A stretch of DNA of 64,000 nucleotides. Origin: Corynebacterium nuruki S6-4 (lineage in GTDB: Bacteria; Actinomycetota; Actinomycetes; Mycobacteriales; Mycobacteriaceae). The stretch covers positions 186,001-250,000 of the forward strand of contig NZ_CP042429.1 in assembly GCF_007970465.1 (NCBI RefSeq), given 5' to 3'. Positions within the stretch are counted from its first letter, which is position 1. Every line of letters starts with the position of its first letter. Below, in pieces: positions 38,072 through 48,109 of the stretch. The notes beneath the pieces are model-generated. The model saw nothing but the letters and a program-made list of their open reading frames with translations, was not told the DNA's origin and ran no database searches. The position numbers and the translations under genes are program-made.

Positions 38072-39907
38072 GTGAACGACACTTCACGCTCACGCCCCAG
38101 TCCCGCTACTGTCGCCGCCACCGGTCGTGGCCGACGCCCCGAGCGCATCAACGGCGCCCAGGCCGTCGTCCGGTCCCTGGAGGAACTCGGCACCGACGTC
38201 GTCTTCGGACTTCCGGGCGGAGCGGTACTCCCGCTCTACGACGCGATCTACGGGTCGGAGAAGCTCAACCACATCCTCGTCCGCCACGAGCAGGGCGCCG
38301 GCCATGCAGCCACCGGTTACGCCCAGGTCACCGGCGGCGTCGGCGTGTGCATCGCCACCTCCGGCCCCGGGGCGACGAACCTCGTCACCCCGCTGGCGGA
38401 CGCCAACATGGACTCGGTCCCGGTCGTCGCCATCACCGGGCAGGTCGGCACCCAGCTGCTGGGCACCGACGGCTTCCAGGAGGCCGACATCCGGGGTATC
38501 ACGATGCCCGTCACCAAGCACAGCTTCATGGTGACCCGCGCCGAGGACATCCCCGCCGCCATCGCGGAGGCCTTCCACGTCGCCACCACCGGGCGTCCCG
38601 GTGCCGTGCTCGTCGACATCCCCAAGGACGTCCAGAACGCCGAACTCGACTTCGTCTGGCCGCCGAGCTACCGCCTGCCCGGGTACCACCCGGTCACCGC
38701 GCCGCACTCCCGCCAGATCGAGGAGGCGGCACGGATGCTCAGTGCCGCGAAGCACCCCGTCGTCTACGCCGGCGGTGGCGTGATCAAGTCCAACGCCTCC
38801 GCGGAACTGCTCGACTTCGCCGAGCAGACCGGTATCCCGGTGACCACCACCCTCATGGCGCTGGGTTCCTTCCCCGAGTCCCACCCGCAGTTCCTCGGCA
38901 TGCCCGGCATGCACGGCACGGTCCCGGCCGTCGCCGCCCTGCAGAAGGCCGACCTCATCCTCGCCGTCGGTGCCCGCTTCGACGACCGCGTCACCGGTGA
39001 CGTCAACTCCTTCGCGCCGGACGCCGCGGTCATCCACGCAGACATCGACCCCGCCGAGATCGGCAAGATCCGTGAGGCCCAGGTGCCGATCGTCGGGGAC
39101 GCCCGCGAGGTGCTCTCCGCCCTGACCCGGGCCATGGGCGACCTGCAGCTGCCCGTCCCGGACATCGCCGAGTGGCGCACCTACCTGCGCAAGCTCGGTG
39201 AGGACTTCCCGGCCGGCTACGACGAGCCGGAGGACGGCAAGACCGCCCCGCAGTACGTGCTCGAGCAGCTCGCCGAGGCCGTGGGCCCCGACGGGATCTA
39301 CGTCGCCGGCGTCGGCCAGCACCAGATGTGGGCCGCCCAGTTCCTCAACTTCGAGAAGCCGCGCACCTGGCTGAACTCCGGTGGCCTCGGCACGATGGGC
39401 TACGCCATCCCCGCGGCCATGGGTGCCAAGGCCGCGGCGCCGGACCGCGAGGTCTGGGCCGTCGACGGTGACGGCTGCTTCCAGATGACCAACCAGGAAC
39501 TCGTCACCTGCGCCATCGAGGGCCTGCCGATCAAGGTCGCCCTGATCAACAACGGCAACCTGGGCATGGTCCGCCAGTGGCAGACCCTGTTCTTCGACGG
39601 GCACTACTCCAACACGAACCTGAAGCCGGGGGACAAGTACCTGCCGGACTTCGTCGGGCTCGCCGAGTCCATGGGCTGCGCCGCGATCCGGGTGACCCGC
39701 AAGGAGGACGTCGCCGACGCGATCGCCAAGGCCCGGGAGATCAACGACCGCCCGGTCGTCATCGACTTCATCGTCGGTGAGGACGCCCAGGTGTGGCCGA
39801 TGATCGCCGCCGGGGCGTCCAACGACGAGATCCAGTACGTCAAGAGCCTCGCGCCGTTGTTCGAGCCCGACAACGTCGCCGAGGTCGCCGAGGAAGGTGA
39901 GCAGTAA
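38072..39907 (+). CDS. ilvB: acetohydroxyacid synthase large subunit
   Basis: 611-residue ThDP/FAD enzyme making acetolactate and acetohydroxybutyrate. Signatures: the ThDP glutamate in [18 protein letters not shown] region [12 protein letters not shown], and ThDP/Mg motif [32 protein letters not shown] at 38072 follows AAAGGAG. It heads ilvBNC; ilvN begins 2 bp after the stop. Confidence 0.97.
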   Translation: MNDTSRSRPSPATVAATGRGRRPERINGAQAVVRSLEELGTDVVFGLPGGAVLPLYDAIYGSEKLNHILVRHEQGAGHAATGYAQVTGGVGVCIATSGPGATNLVTPLADANMDSVPVVAITGQVGTQLLGTDGFQEADIRGITMPVTKHSFMVTRAEDIPAAIAEAFHVATTGRPGAVLVDIPKDVQNAELDFVWPPSYRLPGYHPVTAPHSRQIEEAARMLSAAKHPVVYAGGGVIKSNASAELLDFAEQTGIPVTTTLMALGSFPESHPQFLGMPGMHGTVPAVAALQKADLILAVGARFDDRVTGDVNSFAPDAAVIHADIDPAEIGKIREAQVPIVGDAREVLSALTRAMGDLQLPVPDIAEWRTYLRKLGEDFPAGYDEPEDGKTAPQYVLEQLAEAVGPDGIYVAGVGQHQMWAAQFLNFEKPRTWLNSGGLGTMGYAIPAAMGAKAAAPDREVWAVDGDGCFQMTNQELVTCAIEGLPIKVALINNGNLGMVRQWQTLFFDGHYSNTNLKPGDKYLPDFVGLAESMGCAAIRVTRKEDVADAIAKAREINDRPVVIDFIVGEDAQVWPMIAAGASNDEIQYVKSLAPLFEPDNVAEVAEEGEQ

Positions 39908-39909
39908 CC

Positions 39910-41539
<1,630 letters not shown>

Positions 41540-41568
41540 TCTGACCCGGTCTGACCCGGTCTGACCGA

Positions 41569-41614
41569 CCCCGCCCGCTGTCCCCGGATTTCCGGGTGCG
41601 GCAGGCGGGGTTCT
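41569..41614 (+). terminator. terminator after ilvC
   Basis: CCCCGCC (41569-41575) pairs with GGCGGGG (41604-41610), with an inner CCCGG-ATTT-CCGGG hairpin, followed by TTCTGT. Three direct repeats of TCTGACCCGG-like decamers precede it (41540-41565). Confidence 0.6.
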
Positions 41615-41647
41615 GTCATGTCCGGGGCAGGTGGGCGCACCGAGCGG

Positions 41648-41797
41648 TCACGGGGCGGACCGCGTGTCCGCGGGCGCCATGTCGCCGGTCGAGAGCTCCG
41701 TGTGATCCGTGAAGTCGAGCAGGAACTGTACCGGGGCCCGCACTCGGCACCATTGCTGCTCGAGTTCGCTGATGCGTGACTCGCGGGGGCAGGGTGT
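41648..41797 (-). pseudogene. possible 3' remnant of an unknown gene
   Basis: Minus-strand frame of about 49 codons ending in TGA at 41648. It reads like real protein (SRISELEQQWCRVRAPVQFL, then LLDFTDHTELSTGDMAPAD) but has no start and is open only back toward the IS30 element. It may be the end of a gene lost to rearrangement. Chance coding cannot be excluded. Nothing else is visible between ilvC and the IS. Confidence 0.25.
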
Positions 41798-41844
41798 CGG
41801 GGGAGGGATGGAGGGATGTCGACCAAACGAACCCAGGTGGCGGA

Positions 41845-44070
41845 TTCTAGCGATCGACGCAACACCCTCACGGGTAGCGGATCTGCTTAAGCCTCACCGA
41901 GGATACCGTCCAGTTCCGCCCACATCGCCTCAGCGGGGGTAGCCCAGTTCAGTGCCTTCCGCGGCCGGTTGTTCATCAGCATCTCCACCTCCCGCAACCG
42001 GTCACGCCCATGGACCGACAGGTCCGTGGACTTCGGGAAGTACTGCCGCAGCAACCCGTTGGTGTTCTCGTTGGTGCCCCGCTGCCACGGGGAATGCGGA
42101 TCACAGAAGTACACGTCCAGATCCGCGGCCACACTGATCTCCCTGTGCAACGACATCTCCGACCCCTGGTCCCAGGTCACCGACAACCCCATCTGGGCGG
42201 GCATGCCGGTGAACCGTTCGATCATCGCGTCGCGGACACTGAGTGCATCATGGGCACCGGGCAGGTGCAGCAGCATCACGTACCGGGTCTTACGGTCGAC
42301 CAGCGTGCCGATCGCGGACTTGTTGTACGCCCCACAGATCAGATCCCCTTCCCAGTCACCGGGTACCGCCCGGTCCTCGATCTCAGCGGGCCGCTCGGCG
42401 ATGCTGACCCGGTCATGGTCGCGGGGGATCCTCACCGCTGACTCCCTGGGTTTACGGGTTGTCCGACCGGTACGCAGGGCCTTTTTCACCTCACTGCGCA
42501 GGCTGCCCTTCGGGTAGACGTACAACGCCTGGTAAATCGTCTCAGTACACACATGCCACTCCGGATGCTCGGGGAAGTCCAACCGTAACCGGTGGGCGAT
42601 CTGCTCGGGTGACCAGTGCTCCAGTCGTTGGGTGATCAGCGCCCGCAGCATCGGGTCGGCGTACACCTTCGACAACCTCGGTCGGGCCCGGCGGGCTGCG
42701 GCATGCCGGGTCGCGGTGAACGGGTTGTACACCAGGTCACCGGCCCCGCCGGTACTGCCGGTGTCGCCGGGATCGGCAGGATCAGCAGGATCAGCAGGAT
42801 CAGCAGGATCACTGTTGCGGGCGAGTTCCCGGCTGATCGTGGACCGGTGCCTGCCCAGCTTCCGGGCGATCGCCGCCTTCGTCGCTCCCTCACGCAGCAT
42901 CACCGCGATGGTGTCCCGTTCTGCCGCGGTCAGGTACCGGTCGGATATCACCCGGTCAGGGTCACGGTGGTGGACCGGGGCGGCCGGTGGCATCCGGGGA
43001 TCGGGTGCCGGGGTGTCAAAGACCATCGGGGCGGGGATACTGTGCCGGCCACTGTGCCGACCACGTCGGCGGGTGGGTTTGGCCGTGGGACTGTGCCGGG
43101 CACGGTTCCCCCGGTGGGCACCACGATCGGCACTGTCGGCGGTGAACCCGGCTTTCCGGTCCACGGCGTCGGTGGCGTCGGTGGCGTCGGTGGCGTCGGT
43201 GGTGTCGGTGGTGTCGGTGGCGCGGCCCAGTTTGCGGTCCCTGCGGGCAGATGGTCGACGCACCGGTGCCGCCGGTGTCGCCGATGCCGCCTCAGACTCC
43301 ACGGGGCCGCCGGCAGGCGGGTTCTTCCGGGCCCGGACTGCCGGTGCAGCAACCGGCGCGGGACTCGGTGCGGGACTCGGTGCGACCGGGCGCAGTGCGG
43401 CGCCGGGTTTACGCCGGAGCTGTCTGCGGCCGGCCCGTCCGGCATCACGCTGACGCTGATCAGCGGCGTGTTGGCGCCGAACCCGTTTCGGGGTGTCGAC
43501 GGTGATCTGGTCGGCCACGGCGGTGTTCACATCTGATGAGTACACCCCGTCGGGATCCAGTTGCGACAGTGGCCTGCCGGTACTGGCCGCCGCTGTCGCC
43601 GGGGTCGCCCCGGACAGCAGTGCCCGGTAGAAACTGATGGTCGCCTCGTCGTAGGCATCCTCCGGCCGGGCGGGGGTCGGGAACCGGTTGACCCAACCGC
43701 AGACGGTCTGACGGGTCACGTTGATCAGTGCGGCGACGTCAGCCTGGGTCATACCCGCGCTGACCAGGATCAGTGCGAGTTGCCGGACAAGGTGGTTGGG
43801 GCGGCGCCGTGGGGTGTGGAGCCCGTGCCGGGTCAACCAGTCGTTGACCGTGGTAGCCGGGCGGCCCAGTGCCGTGGATATCTGTCGGACGGTGGAGCCG
43901 GCGGCGTGCTCGGTGATCATCAACTCGCGCTCGGCGGGGGTGAAGGCGGTGAAGGCGAGGAGTCTCTGCGCGGGGGTGGATCGCGGTCCGGCGGTGGGCC
44001 GGTGCGAGGGGTTCGGTGTGGGCACTGTTCACTCCTGAACATGTCAGGGGTGTTGCAACGACCACTGGAA
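41845..44070 (-). mobile_element. IS30-family insertion sequence
   Basis: Imperfect terminal inverted repeats: left 41845-41867 (TTCTAGCGATCGACGCAACA...) and right 44048-44070, whose reverse complement is TTCCAGTGGTCGTTGCAACA.... About 17 of 23 positions match. One transposase gene fills the element. I see no clean target duplication. Flanking sequence on both sides resembles the CGACCTG/GGTTCGTTCC repeat family, suggesting insertion into such a repeat. Confidence 0.85.
41887..44025 (-). CDS. IS30-family transposase with oversized N-terminal region
   Basis: 712 residues; IS30 transposases are usually about 350-480. The C-terminal 300 residues are typical: HTH TAAERDTIAVMLREGATKAAIARKLGRHRSTISREL, then DDE core GDWEGDLICG (D), VTWDQGSEMS (D) and PHSPWQRGTNENTNGLLRQYFPK (E). 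The N-terminal half adds one or two HTH units (MTQADVAALINVTRQTVCGWVNRFP) and a Pro/Ala/Arg-rich linker with repeats TDTTDATDATDATDA and DPADPADPADPADPG. GTG at 44025 follows AGGAG. The frame is intact, so it may be active. Confidence 0.9.
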   Translation of the reverse strand: MPTPNPSHRPTAGPRSTPAQRLLAFTAFTPAERELMITEHAAGSTVRQISTALGRPATTVNDWLTRHGLHTPRRRPNHLVRQLALILVSAGMTQADVAALINVTRQTVCGWVNRFPTPARPEDAYDEATISFYRALLSGATPATAAASTGRPLSQLDPDGVYSSDVNTAVADQITVDTPKRVRRQHAADQRQRDAGRAGRRQLRRKPGAALRPVAPSPAPSPAPVAAPAVRARKNPPAGGPVESEAASATPAAPVRRPSARRDRKLGRATDTTDTTDATDATDATDAVDRKAGFTADSADRGAHRGNRARHSPTAKPTRRRGRHSGRHSIPAPMVFDTPAPDPRMPPAAPVHHRDPDRVISDRYLTAAERDTIAVMLREGATKAAIARKLGRHRSTISRELARNSDPADPADPADPADPGDTGSTGGAGDLVYNPFTATRHAAARRARPRLSKVYADPMLRALITQRLEHWSPEQIAHRLRLDFPEHPEWHVCTETIYQALYVYPKGSLRSEVKKALRTGRTTRKPRESAVRIPRDHDRVSIAERPAEIEDRAVPGDWEGDLICGAYNKSAIGTLVDRKTRYVMLLHLPGAHDALSVRDAMIERFTGMPAQMGLSVTWDQGSEMSLHREISVAADLDVYFCDPHSPWQRGTNENTNGLLRQYFPKSTDLSVHGRDRLREVEMLMNNRPRKALNWATPAEAMWAELDGILGEA

Positions 44071-44086
44071 CCCAAGGGTGCCGCTC

Positions 44087-44176
44087 CAGGTCGGATTTTT
44101 CGACCTGTGGGTTCGTTCCGTCGACCTGCGGTCCTGGATGTCGACCTGTCGGTTCGTTCCGTCGACATGGGGTCCG
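44087..44176. repeat. CGACCTG/GGTTCGTTCC repeat, copy X
   Basis: Begins with the hairpin CAGGTCG-GATTTTT-CGACCTG (44087-44107). Then come CGACCTG boxes at 44101, 44122 and 44142 and CGACATG at 44163, spaced 21, 20 and 21 bp. GGTTCGTTCC occurs at 44110 and 44151, 41 bp apart. It lies 16 bp from the IS30 right end. A related copy is at 55930-56045. The spacing is close to two helical turns. Nothing else is recognised up to 44358. Confidence 0.8.
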
Positions 44177-44358
44177 TGACATGGGGCCCGGCGGCTCTGT
44201 CCACGGACAAGACGGGACGTCGGGGTGATGCCAGGGTCATCTTCGGCAGGGGAGGGGGCAGGGGACATGGCGGGGTACCGGGAAGGGGTACCAGGGCGGG
44301 TGCCAGTGGAATGGGAGCCAGTGCGGAGACCTGTCGACGGAAGGCCTCCGCGTCGCCT

Positions 44359-44421
44359 TAACGAAAATGATTACGGTTGCCTAAATATGACGTTGACGTG
44401 CGGAAATGTTGGACGTAGGCT
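44359..44421 (+). promoter_or_regulatory. promoter region of the CDF exporter gene
   Basis: TTGACG (44393-44398), 17 nt, TAGGCT (44416-44421) is a strong promoter. Just upstream, TTAACGAAAATGATTACGG (44358-44376) contains GAAAATGATT, reminiscent of Zur-type boxes. A second GAAAATG occurs at 44439-44445 in the leader. The promoter call is firm; the metal-regulator call is tentative. Confidence 0.6.
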
Positions 44422-44455
44422 TGGGTCTGACCGTTAATGAAAATGGAGGACCGGG

Positions 44456-45490
44456 ATGACCCACGAGCACATGCACGATCAGGATCACGCCCACGACCAC
44501 AGTCACAGCCAGGACCACGATCACAGCCACGATCACGGCCACAGTCACGGCCACGGGCATGACCATCCGGCACCCCGGGGACGTGCCCTGTGGGTCGTCA
44601 TCGCGATGACCGCCGTCATCTTCCTCGCCGAGGTCATCGGCGGCCTGGTCTCCGGATCACTGGCCCTGCTCGCGGACGCCGGCCACATGCTCTCCGACGC
44701 CGGCGGACTCATCATCGCCGCCTGCGCGATCCTCATCGGACAGCGCCGTGCGACGACCCGCGCCACCTACGGCTTCCGACGCGCCGAGGTCATCGCCGCC
44801 GCCGTGAACGCCGGGGCAGTGGCCGTGATCGCGGTGTGGATCGCCGTCTCGGCCCTCCGCCGGTTCGGGGACCCCGAGGAGGTCACGACCGGTCTAATGG
44901 CGGGTATCGCCGTCGTGGGTCTGGTGGCCAACATCGTGTCGGCGGTGGTGCTGCACCGGTCGGCGGGGGAGTCGCTGAACCTGCGCGGCGCCTACCTCCA
45001 CGTCCTGGCCGACCTGCTCGGTTCGGTGGCGGTCATCGTCGCCGCGGTGGTCATCGCCGTCACCGGCTGGACCTGGGTCGATCCGCTGGCGTCACTGGGG
45101 ATCGCGGCACTGATCCTGCCCCGGTCCTGGAACCTGCTGCGCACGGCGGTGGGCGTCCTCATGGAGAACGCCCCGGCGTCCTTCGACCCGGTGGGGATCC
45201 GGGACGACATCCTGCGGGTCGACGGGGTCGAGGCGGTGCACGACCTCCATGTGTGGTCGGTCGACGGCGAGAGCGCCATGGCGTCCGTCCACGTGGTCAG
45301 TGCGGACCGCGATCCGGGCATCCTCGACCGGGTCCGTGCGGTCATCGCGGGCCGTGGGGTGGGGCATATCACGGTGCAGCTGGAGAAGCCGGAACACCGG
45401 GACCACGAGGAAGAGGTGTGCGACTCGCCGCTGGCGGGAGCGGTCGGGGAGACCGGAGAACCCGGTGGCTCCGGCGTGAACCGCAGCTGA
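44456..45490 (+). CDS. cation diffusion facilitator (zinc-type) exporter
   Basis: 344 residues. The first 37 contain 16 histidines (HDHSHSQDHDHSHDHGHSHG), a metal-gathering tail. Six helices follow, with metal-site HxxxD pairs in LLADAGHMLSDAGG and LHVLADLLGS, then the cytoplasmic domain (VEAVHDLHVWSVDGESAMASVHV). This is the ZitB/CzcD type, which exports Zn2+ (perhaps Cd2+/Co2+) by proton exchange. ATG follows GGAGGA. After the stop, 45491-45700 has no gene; it holds a possible serA promoter (TTCACC, 17 nt, TACTAA at 45567-45572). Confidence 0.9.
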   Translation: MTHEHMHDQDHAHDHSHSQDHDHSHDHGHSHGHGHDHPAPRGRALWVVIAMTAVIFLAEVIGGLVSGSLALLADAGHMLSDAGGLIIAACAILIGQRRATTRATYGFRRAEVIAAAVNAGAVAVIAVWIAVSALRRFGDPEEVTTGLMAGIAVVGLVANIVSAVVLHRSAGESLNLRGAYLHVLADLLGSVAVIVAAVVIAVTGWTWVDPLASLGIAALILPRSWNLLRTAVGVLMENAPASFDPVGIRDDILRVDGVEAVHDLHVWSVDGESAMASVHVVSADRDPGILDRVRAVIAGRGVGHITVQLEKPEHRDHEEEVCDSPLAGAVGETGEPGGSGVNRS

Positions 45491-45700
45491 GAACGTCGGC
45501 AGGGGTGACCGCCGGGGTGACCGTCGGTCTACCGGCGACCTTCTTCACCCCCGGCGGGCGGGGGCGTACTAAGCTGTTCTGCGTCGTACGTCACTCCCCG
45601 TCGGGCTGCTACGGGTCCGTCGGGGGAAAGGCGTGGGCCCTGCCCTCCGACGCGGTCGTGCCGGAGGTGACAGGCACTCAATGATTCGTCAGGAGATCCT

Positions 45701-47296
45701 GTGAGCCAGAATTCCCGTCCCGTCGTCCTCATCGCCGACAAGCTCGCCCAGTCCACCGTGGACGCCCTCGGAGACTCTGTCGAGGTGCGCTGGGTCGACG
45801 GTCCGAACCGCCCCGAGCTCCTCGAAGCCGTGAAGGACGCGGACGCGCTGCTCGTCCGTTCCGCCACCACCGTGGACGCCGAGGTCCTCGAGGCCGCCCC
45901 GAAGCTGCAGATCGTCGGCCGCGCCGGCGTGGGCCTGGACAACGTCGACATCGAGACCGCCACCGCCAAGGGCGTCATGGTCGCCAACGCCCCGACCTCC
46001 AACATCCACTCCGCCTGCGAGCACGCCATCGCGCTGCTGCTGTCGACCGCCCGCCAGATCCCGGCCGCGGACAAGACCCTGCGGGACGCCGAGTGGAAGC
46101 GCTCCTCCTTCAAGGGTGTGGAGGTCTTCGGCAAGACCATCGGTATCGTCGGCTTCGGCCACATCGGCCAGCTGTTCGCGCAGCGTCTCGCCGCGTTCGA
46201 GACCGACATCATCGCCTACGACCCCTACGCCAACCCGGCCCGCGCCGCCCAGCTGGGTGTCGAGCTCGTCGAGCTCGATGAGCTGGTCGCCCGTGCCGAC
46301 TTCGTGACGATCCACCTGCCGAAGACCCCGGAGACGGCCGGCATGTTCAACGCCGAGCTCCTTGCGAAGTCGAAGAAGGGTCAGATCATCATCAACGCGG
46401 CCCGTGGTGGCCTCGTTGACGAGCAGGCCCTGGCGGACGCCATCAAGGCCGGTCAGATCCGCGGCGCCGGCTTCGACGTCTACTCCAAGGAGCCCTGCAC
46501 CGACTCGCCGCTGTTCGAGCTCGACGAGGTCGTCGTGACCCCGCACCTGGGTGCCTCCACCGTCGAGGCGCAGGACCGCGCCGGCACGGACGTCGCGGCG
46601 TCCGTCCTCAAGGCGCTCGCCGGTGACTTCGTGCCGGACGCCGTCAACGTCACCGGCGGCAAGGTCAGCGAAGAGGTCGCCCTGTGGCTCGGCCTGTCCA
46701 CCAAGCTGGGCAAGGTCGCCTCCGCCCTGCTGGACGCCCCGGTCGCCGCGGTCACCGTCGAGGCCCGTGGCGAGCTGTCCACCGAGTCGGTGGACGCCCT
46801 GGGGCTCGCCGCCCTGCGCGGCATCTTTGACGGTGTCGTCGATGAGCAGGTCACCTTCGTCAACACCCCGCAGATCGCGGAGGAGCGCGGTGTGGAACTC
46901 ACCGTCACCACCGCCGATGAGTCGGTCACCCACCGCTCCGTGCTCGAGGTCAAGGCCGTGACCGGTGACGGCACCGCGGTGAGCGTCATCGGTGCGCTGA
47001 CCGGCCTGGAGCACGTCGAGAAGATCGTCCGGATCAACGACCGTGGCCTGGACCTGCGTGCCGAGGGCCTGAACCTGTTCCTGACCTACACCGACCAGCC
47101 GGGTGCGCTGGGTACCGTGGGCACCTTCCTGGGTCGCGAGGGCATCAACATCAACGCCGCCGCGCTGTCGCAGAACCTCAACGAGGGTTCCGCCACCCTG
47201 GTGCTCCGCGTCGACAAGGAGATCTCCACCGATCTCGTCGGCCAGATCAAGGACGCCCTCTCGGCGTCCCACGCTGTCCTGCTGAACCTGGGTTAG
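45701..47296 (+). CDS. serA: D-3-phosphoglycerate dehydrogenase
   Basis: 531 residues; first step of serine synthesis. NAD Rossmann loop VGFGHIGQLFAQRLAAF; catalytic Arg/Glu/His set in NAARGGLVDEQAL and PHLGASTVEAQDRAG. The long form has an intervening ASB domain (about 315-450) and a C-terminal ACT domain (LFLTYTDQPGALGTVGTFLGREGINI) for serine control. GTG at 45701 follows AGGAGAT. A strong terminator ends the unit. Confidence 0.96.
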   Translation: MSQNSRPVVLIADKLAQSTVDALGDSVEVRWVDGPNRPELLEAVKDADALLVRSATTVDAEVLEAAPKLQIVGRAGVGLDNVDIETATAKGVMVANAPTSNIHSACEHAIALLLSTARQIPAADKTLRDAEWKRSSFKGVEVFGKTIGIVGFGHIGQLFAQRLAAFETDIIAYDPYANPARAAQLGVELVELDELVARADFVTIHLPKTPETAGMFNAELLAKSKKGQIIINAARGGLVDEQALADAIKAGQIRGAGFDVYSKEPCTDSPLFELDEVVVTPHLGASTVEAQDRAGTDVAASVLKALAGDFVPDAVNVTGGKVSEEVALWLGLSTKLGKVASALLDAPVAAVTVEARGELSTESVDALGLAALRGIFDGVVDEQVTFVNTPQIAEERGVELTVTTADESVTHRSVLEVKAVTGDGTAVSVIGALTGLEHVEKIVRINDRGLDLRAEGLNLFLTYTDQPGALGTVGTFLGREGININAAALSQNLNEGSATLVLRVDKEISTDLVGQIKDALSASHAVLLNLG

Positions 47297-47431
47297 TCTC
47301 CGGTTCCTTAAGGGGAGTGTCCGCCCGGTCCCCGTCGTGGGGGCCGGGGTGGGGGAGGGCGAGCGGAGTCGAGCGGAGTCGAGCGAGACGGCCGCAGACA
47401 GCAGCTGACAGCCGCAGACAGCTGTAGACAG

Positions 47432-47472
47432 AGCCGCAGACCCGGTCCGGGTCTGCGGCTGTCGTCGTTTTT
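47432..47472 (+). terminator. rho-independent terminator of serA
   Basis: AGCCGCAGACCC (47432-47443) pairs perfectly with GGGTCTGCGGCT (47449-47460), followed 7 nt later by a T5 run (47468-47472). Upstream, 47361-47390 holds 10-bp direct repeats of GAGCGGAGTC and several GCAGACAGC-like words. Confidence 0.85.
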
Positions 47473-47532
47473 GTCTGGGTTTGTCGGGGGTCTCTCAGGC
47501 GACCGGCGGGACCGGATGGGCGACTTGGTGTT

Positions 47533-47549
47533 TAAGAGACTTATATAAT
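47533..47549 (+). promoter_or_regulatory. marR-MFS promoter with palindromic operator
   Basis: TATAAT (47544-47549) is a perfect -10 box. Directly upstream, TAAG-AGA-CTTA (47533-47543) is an inverted repeat filling the spacer. A regulator bound there would block RNA polymerase, consistent with MarR self-repression. Confidence 0.65.
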
Positions 47550-47562
47550 ACGGTGGACTGTC

Positions 47563-48060
47563 GTGGTCGACACAGACAATCAGAACCAGGATGACAACCT
47601 CATCGTCGCGGCGGAGGTGCGCGAAGCGCTGCGCTCCGCACTCCACATGATCCGCATGCTCGAATACCCGGGGGAGCTGTCCACCACCCAGGTCTCGATC
47701 CTCAACACCGTCGCGGCGGAACCGCACCCCATGGGGTTGCTCGCCCGGCGCAGCGGGATGACCCAACCGGGAATGAGCCAGCAGGTCGCCCGCCTCGAAG
47801 CGGCCGGCCTGGTGCGGCGGGACCCCGATCCCCGGGACGCCCGGGTCGCCCTGGTGACGATCACGGACTCCGGCGAGGAGACCCGGCGACGGGTCAACCA
47901 CGAACGCAACGAGGTCCTGGCCCGCTACTTCGCCGTCCTCGACGATGACGCACGGACCGCACTCCGGGACGGGCTCGGCCCGCTGACCCGGCTGTCCGAG
48001 GCCGTCGTCCAGCGCGAGATCCGAGGCGTCCGACCACAGGAGAACACCCGGCGGGACTGA
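47563..48060 (+). CDS. MarR-family regulator
   Basis: 165 residues. Winged helix LSTTQVSILNTVAAEPHPMGLLARRSGMTQPGMSQQVARLEAAGLVRRDPDPRDARVALVTITDSG is the MarR core. GTG at 47563, 14 nt after TATAAT, without an obvious ribosome site. It is followed 49 bp later by an MFS exporter on the same strand, the usual repressor-pump pair. The ligand is probably a phenolic compound or drug exported by the pump (inference). Confidence 0.88.
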   Translation: MVDTDNQNQDDNLIVAAEVREALRSALHMIRMLEYPGELSTTQVSILNTVAAEPHPMGLLARRSGMTQPGMSQQVARLEAAGLVRRDPDPRDARVALVTITDSGEETRRRVNHERNEVLARYFAVLDDDARTALRDGLGPLTRLSEAVVQREIRGVRPQENTRRD

Positions 48061-48109
48061 GCGCCCCGCCCCATGACACGAACAGAAGAGAAAAGAGGGA
48101 TGCGGCCGG

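Noticed and set aside
41833..44085. Target-site duplication for the IS30 element
   Set aside because: ACCCAGG on the left and CCCAAGG on the right look alike, but the match shifts with where the terminal repeats are drawn; no clean duplication can be claimed.
44096..44176. tRNA-like GGTTCG motif
   Set aside because: GGTTCGTTCC resembles a T-arm but no cloverleaf can be drawn and the motif repeats every 41 bp.
44368..44390. DtxR (iron) box upstream of the CDF gene
   Set aside because: GATTACGGTTGCCTAAATA resembles half of a DtxR site only; the second half is not palindromic and the gene is a zinc-type exporter.
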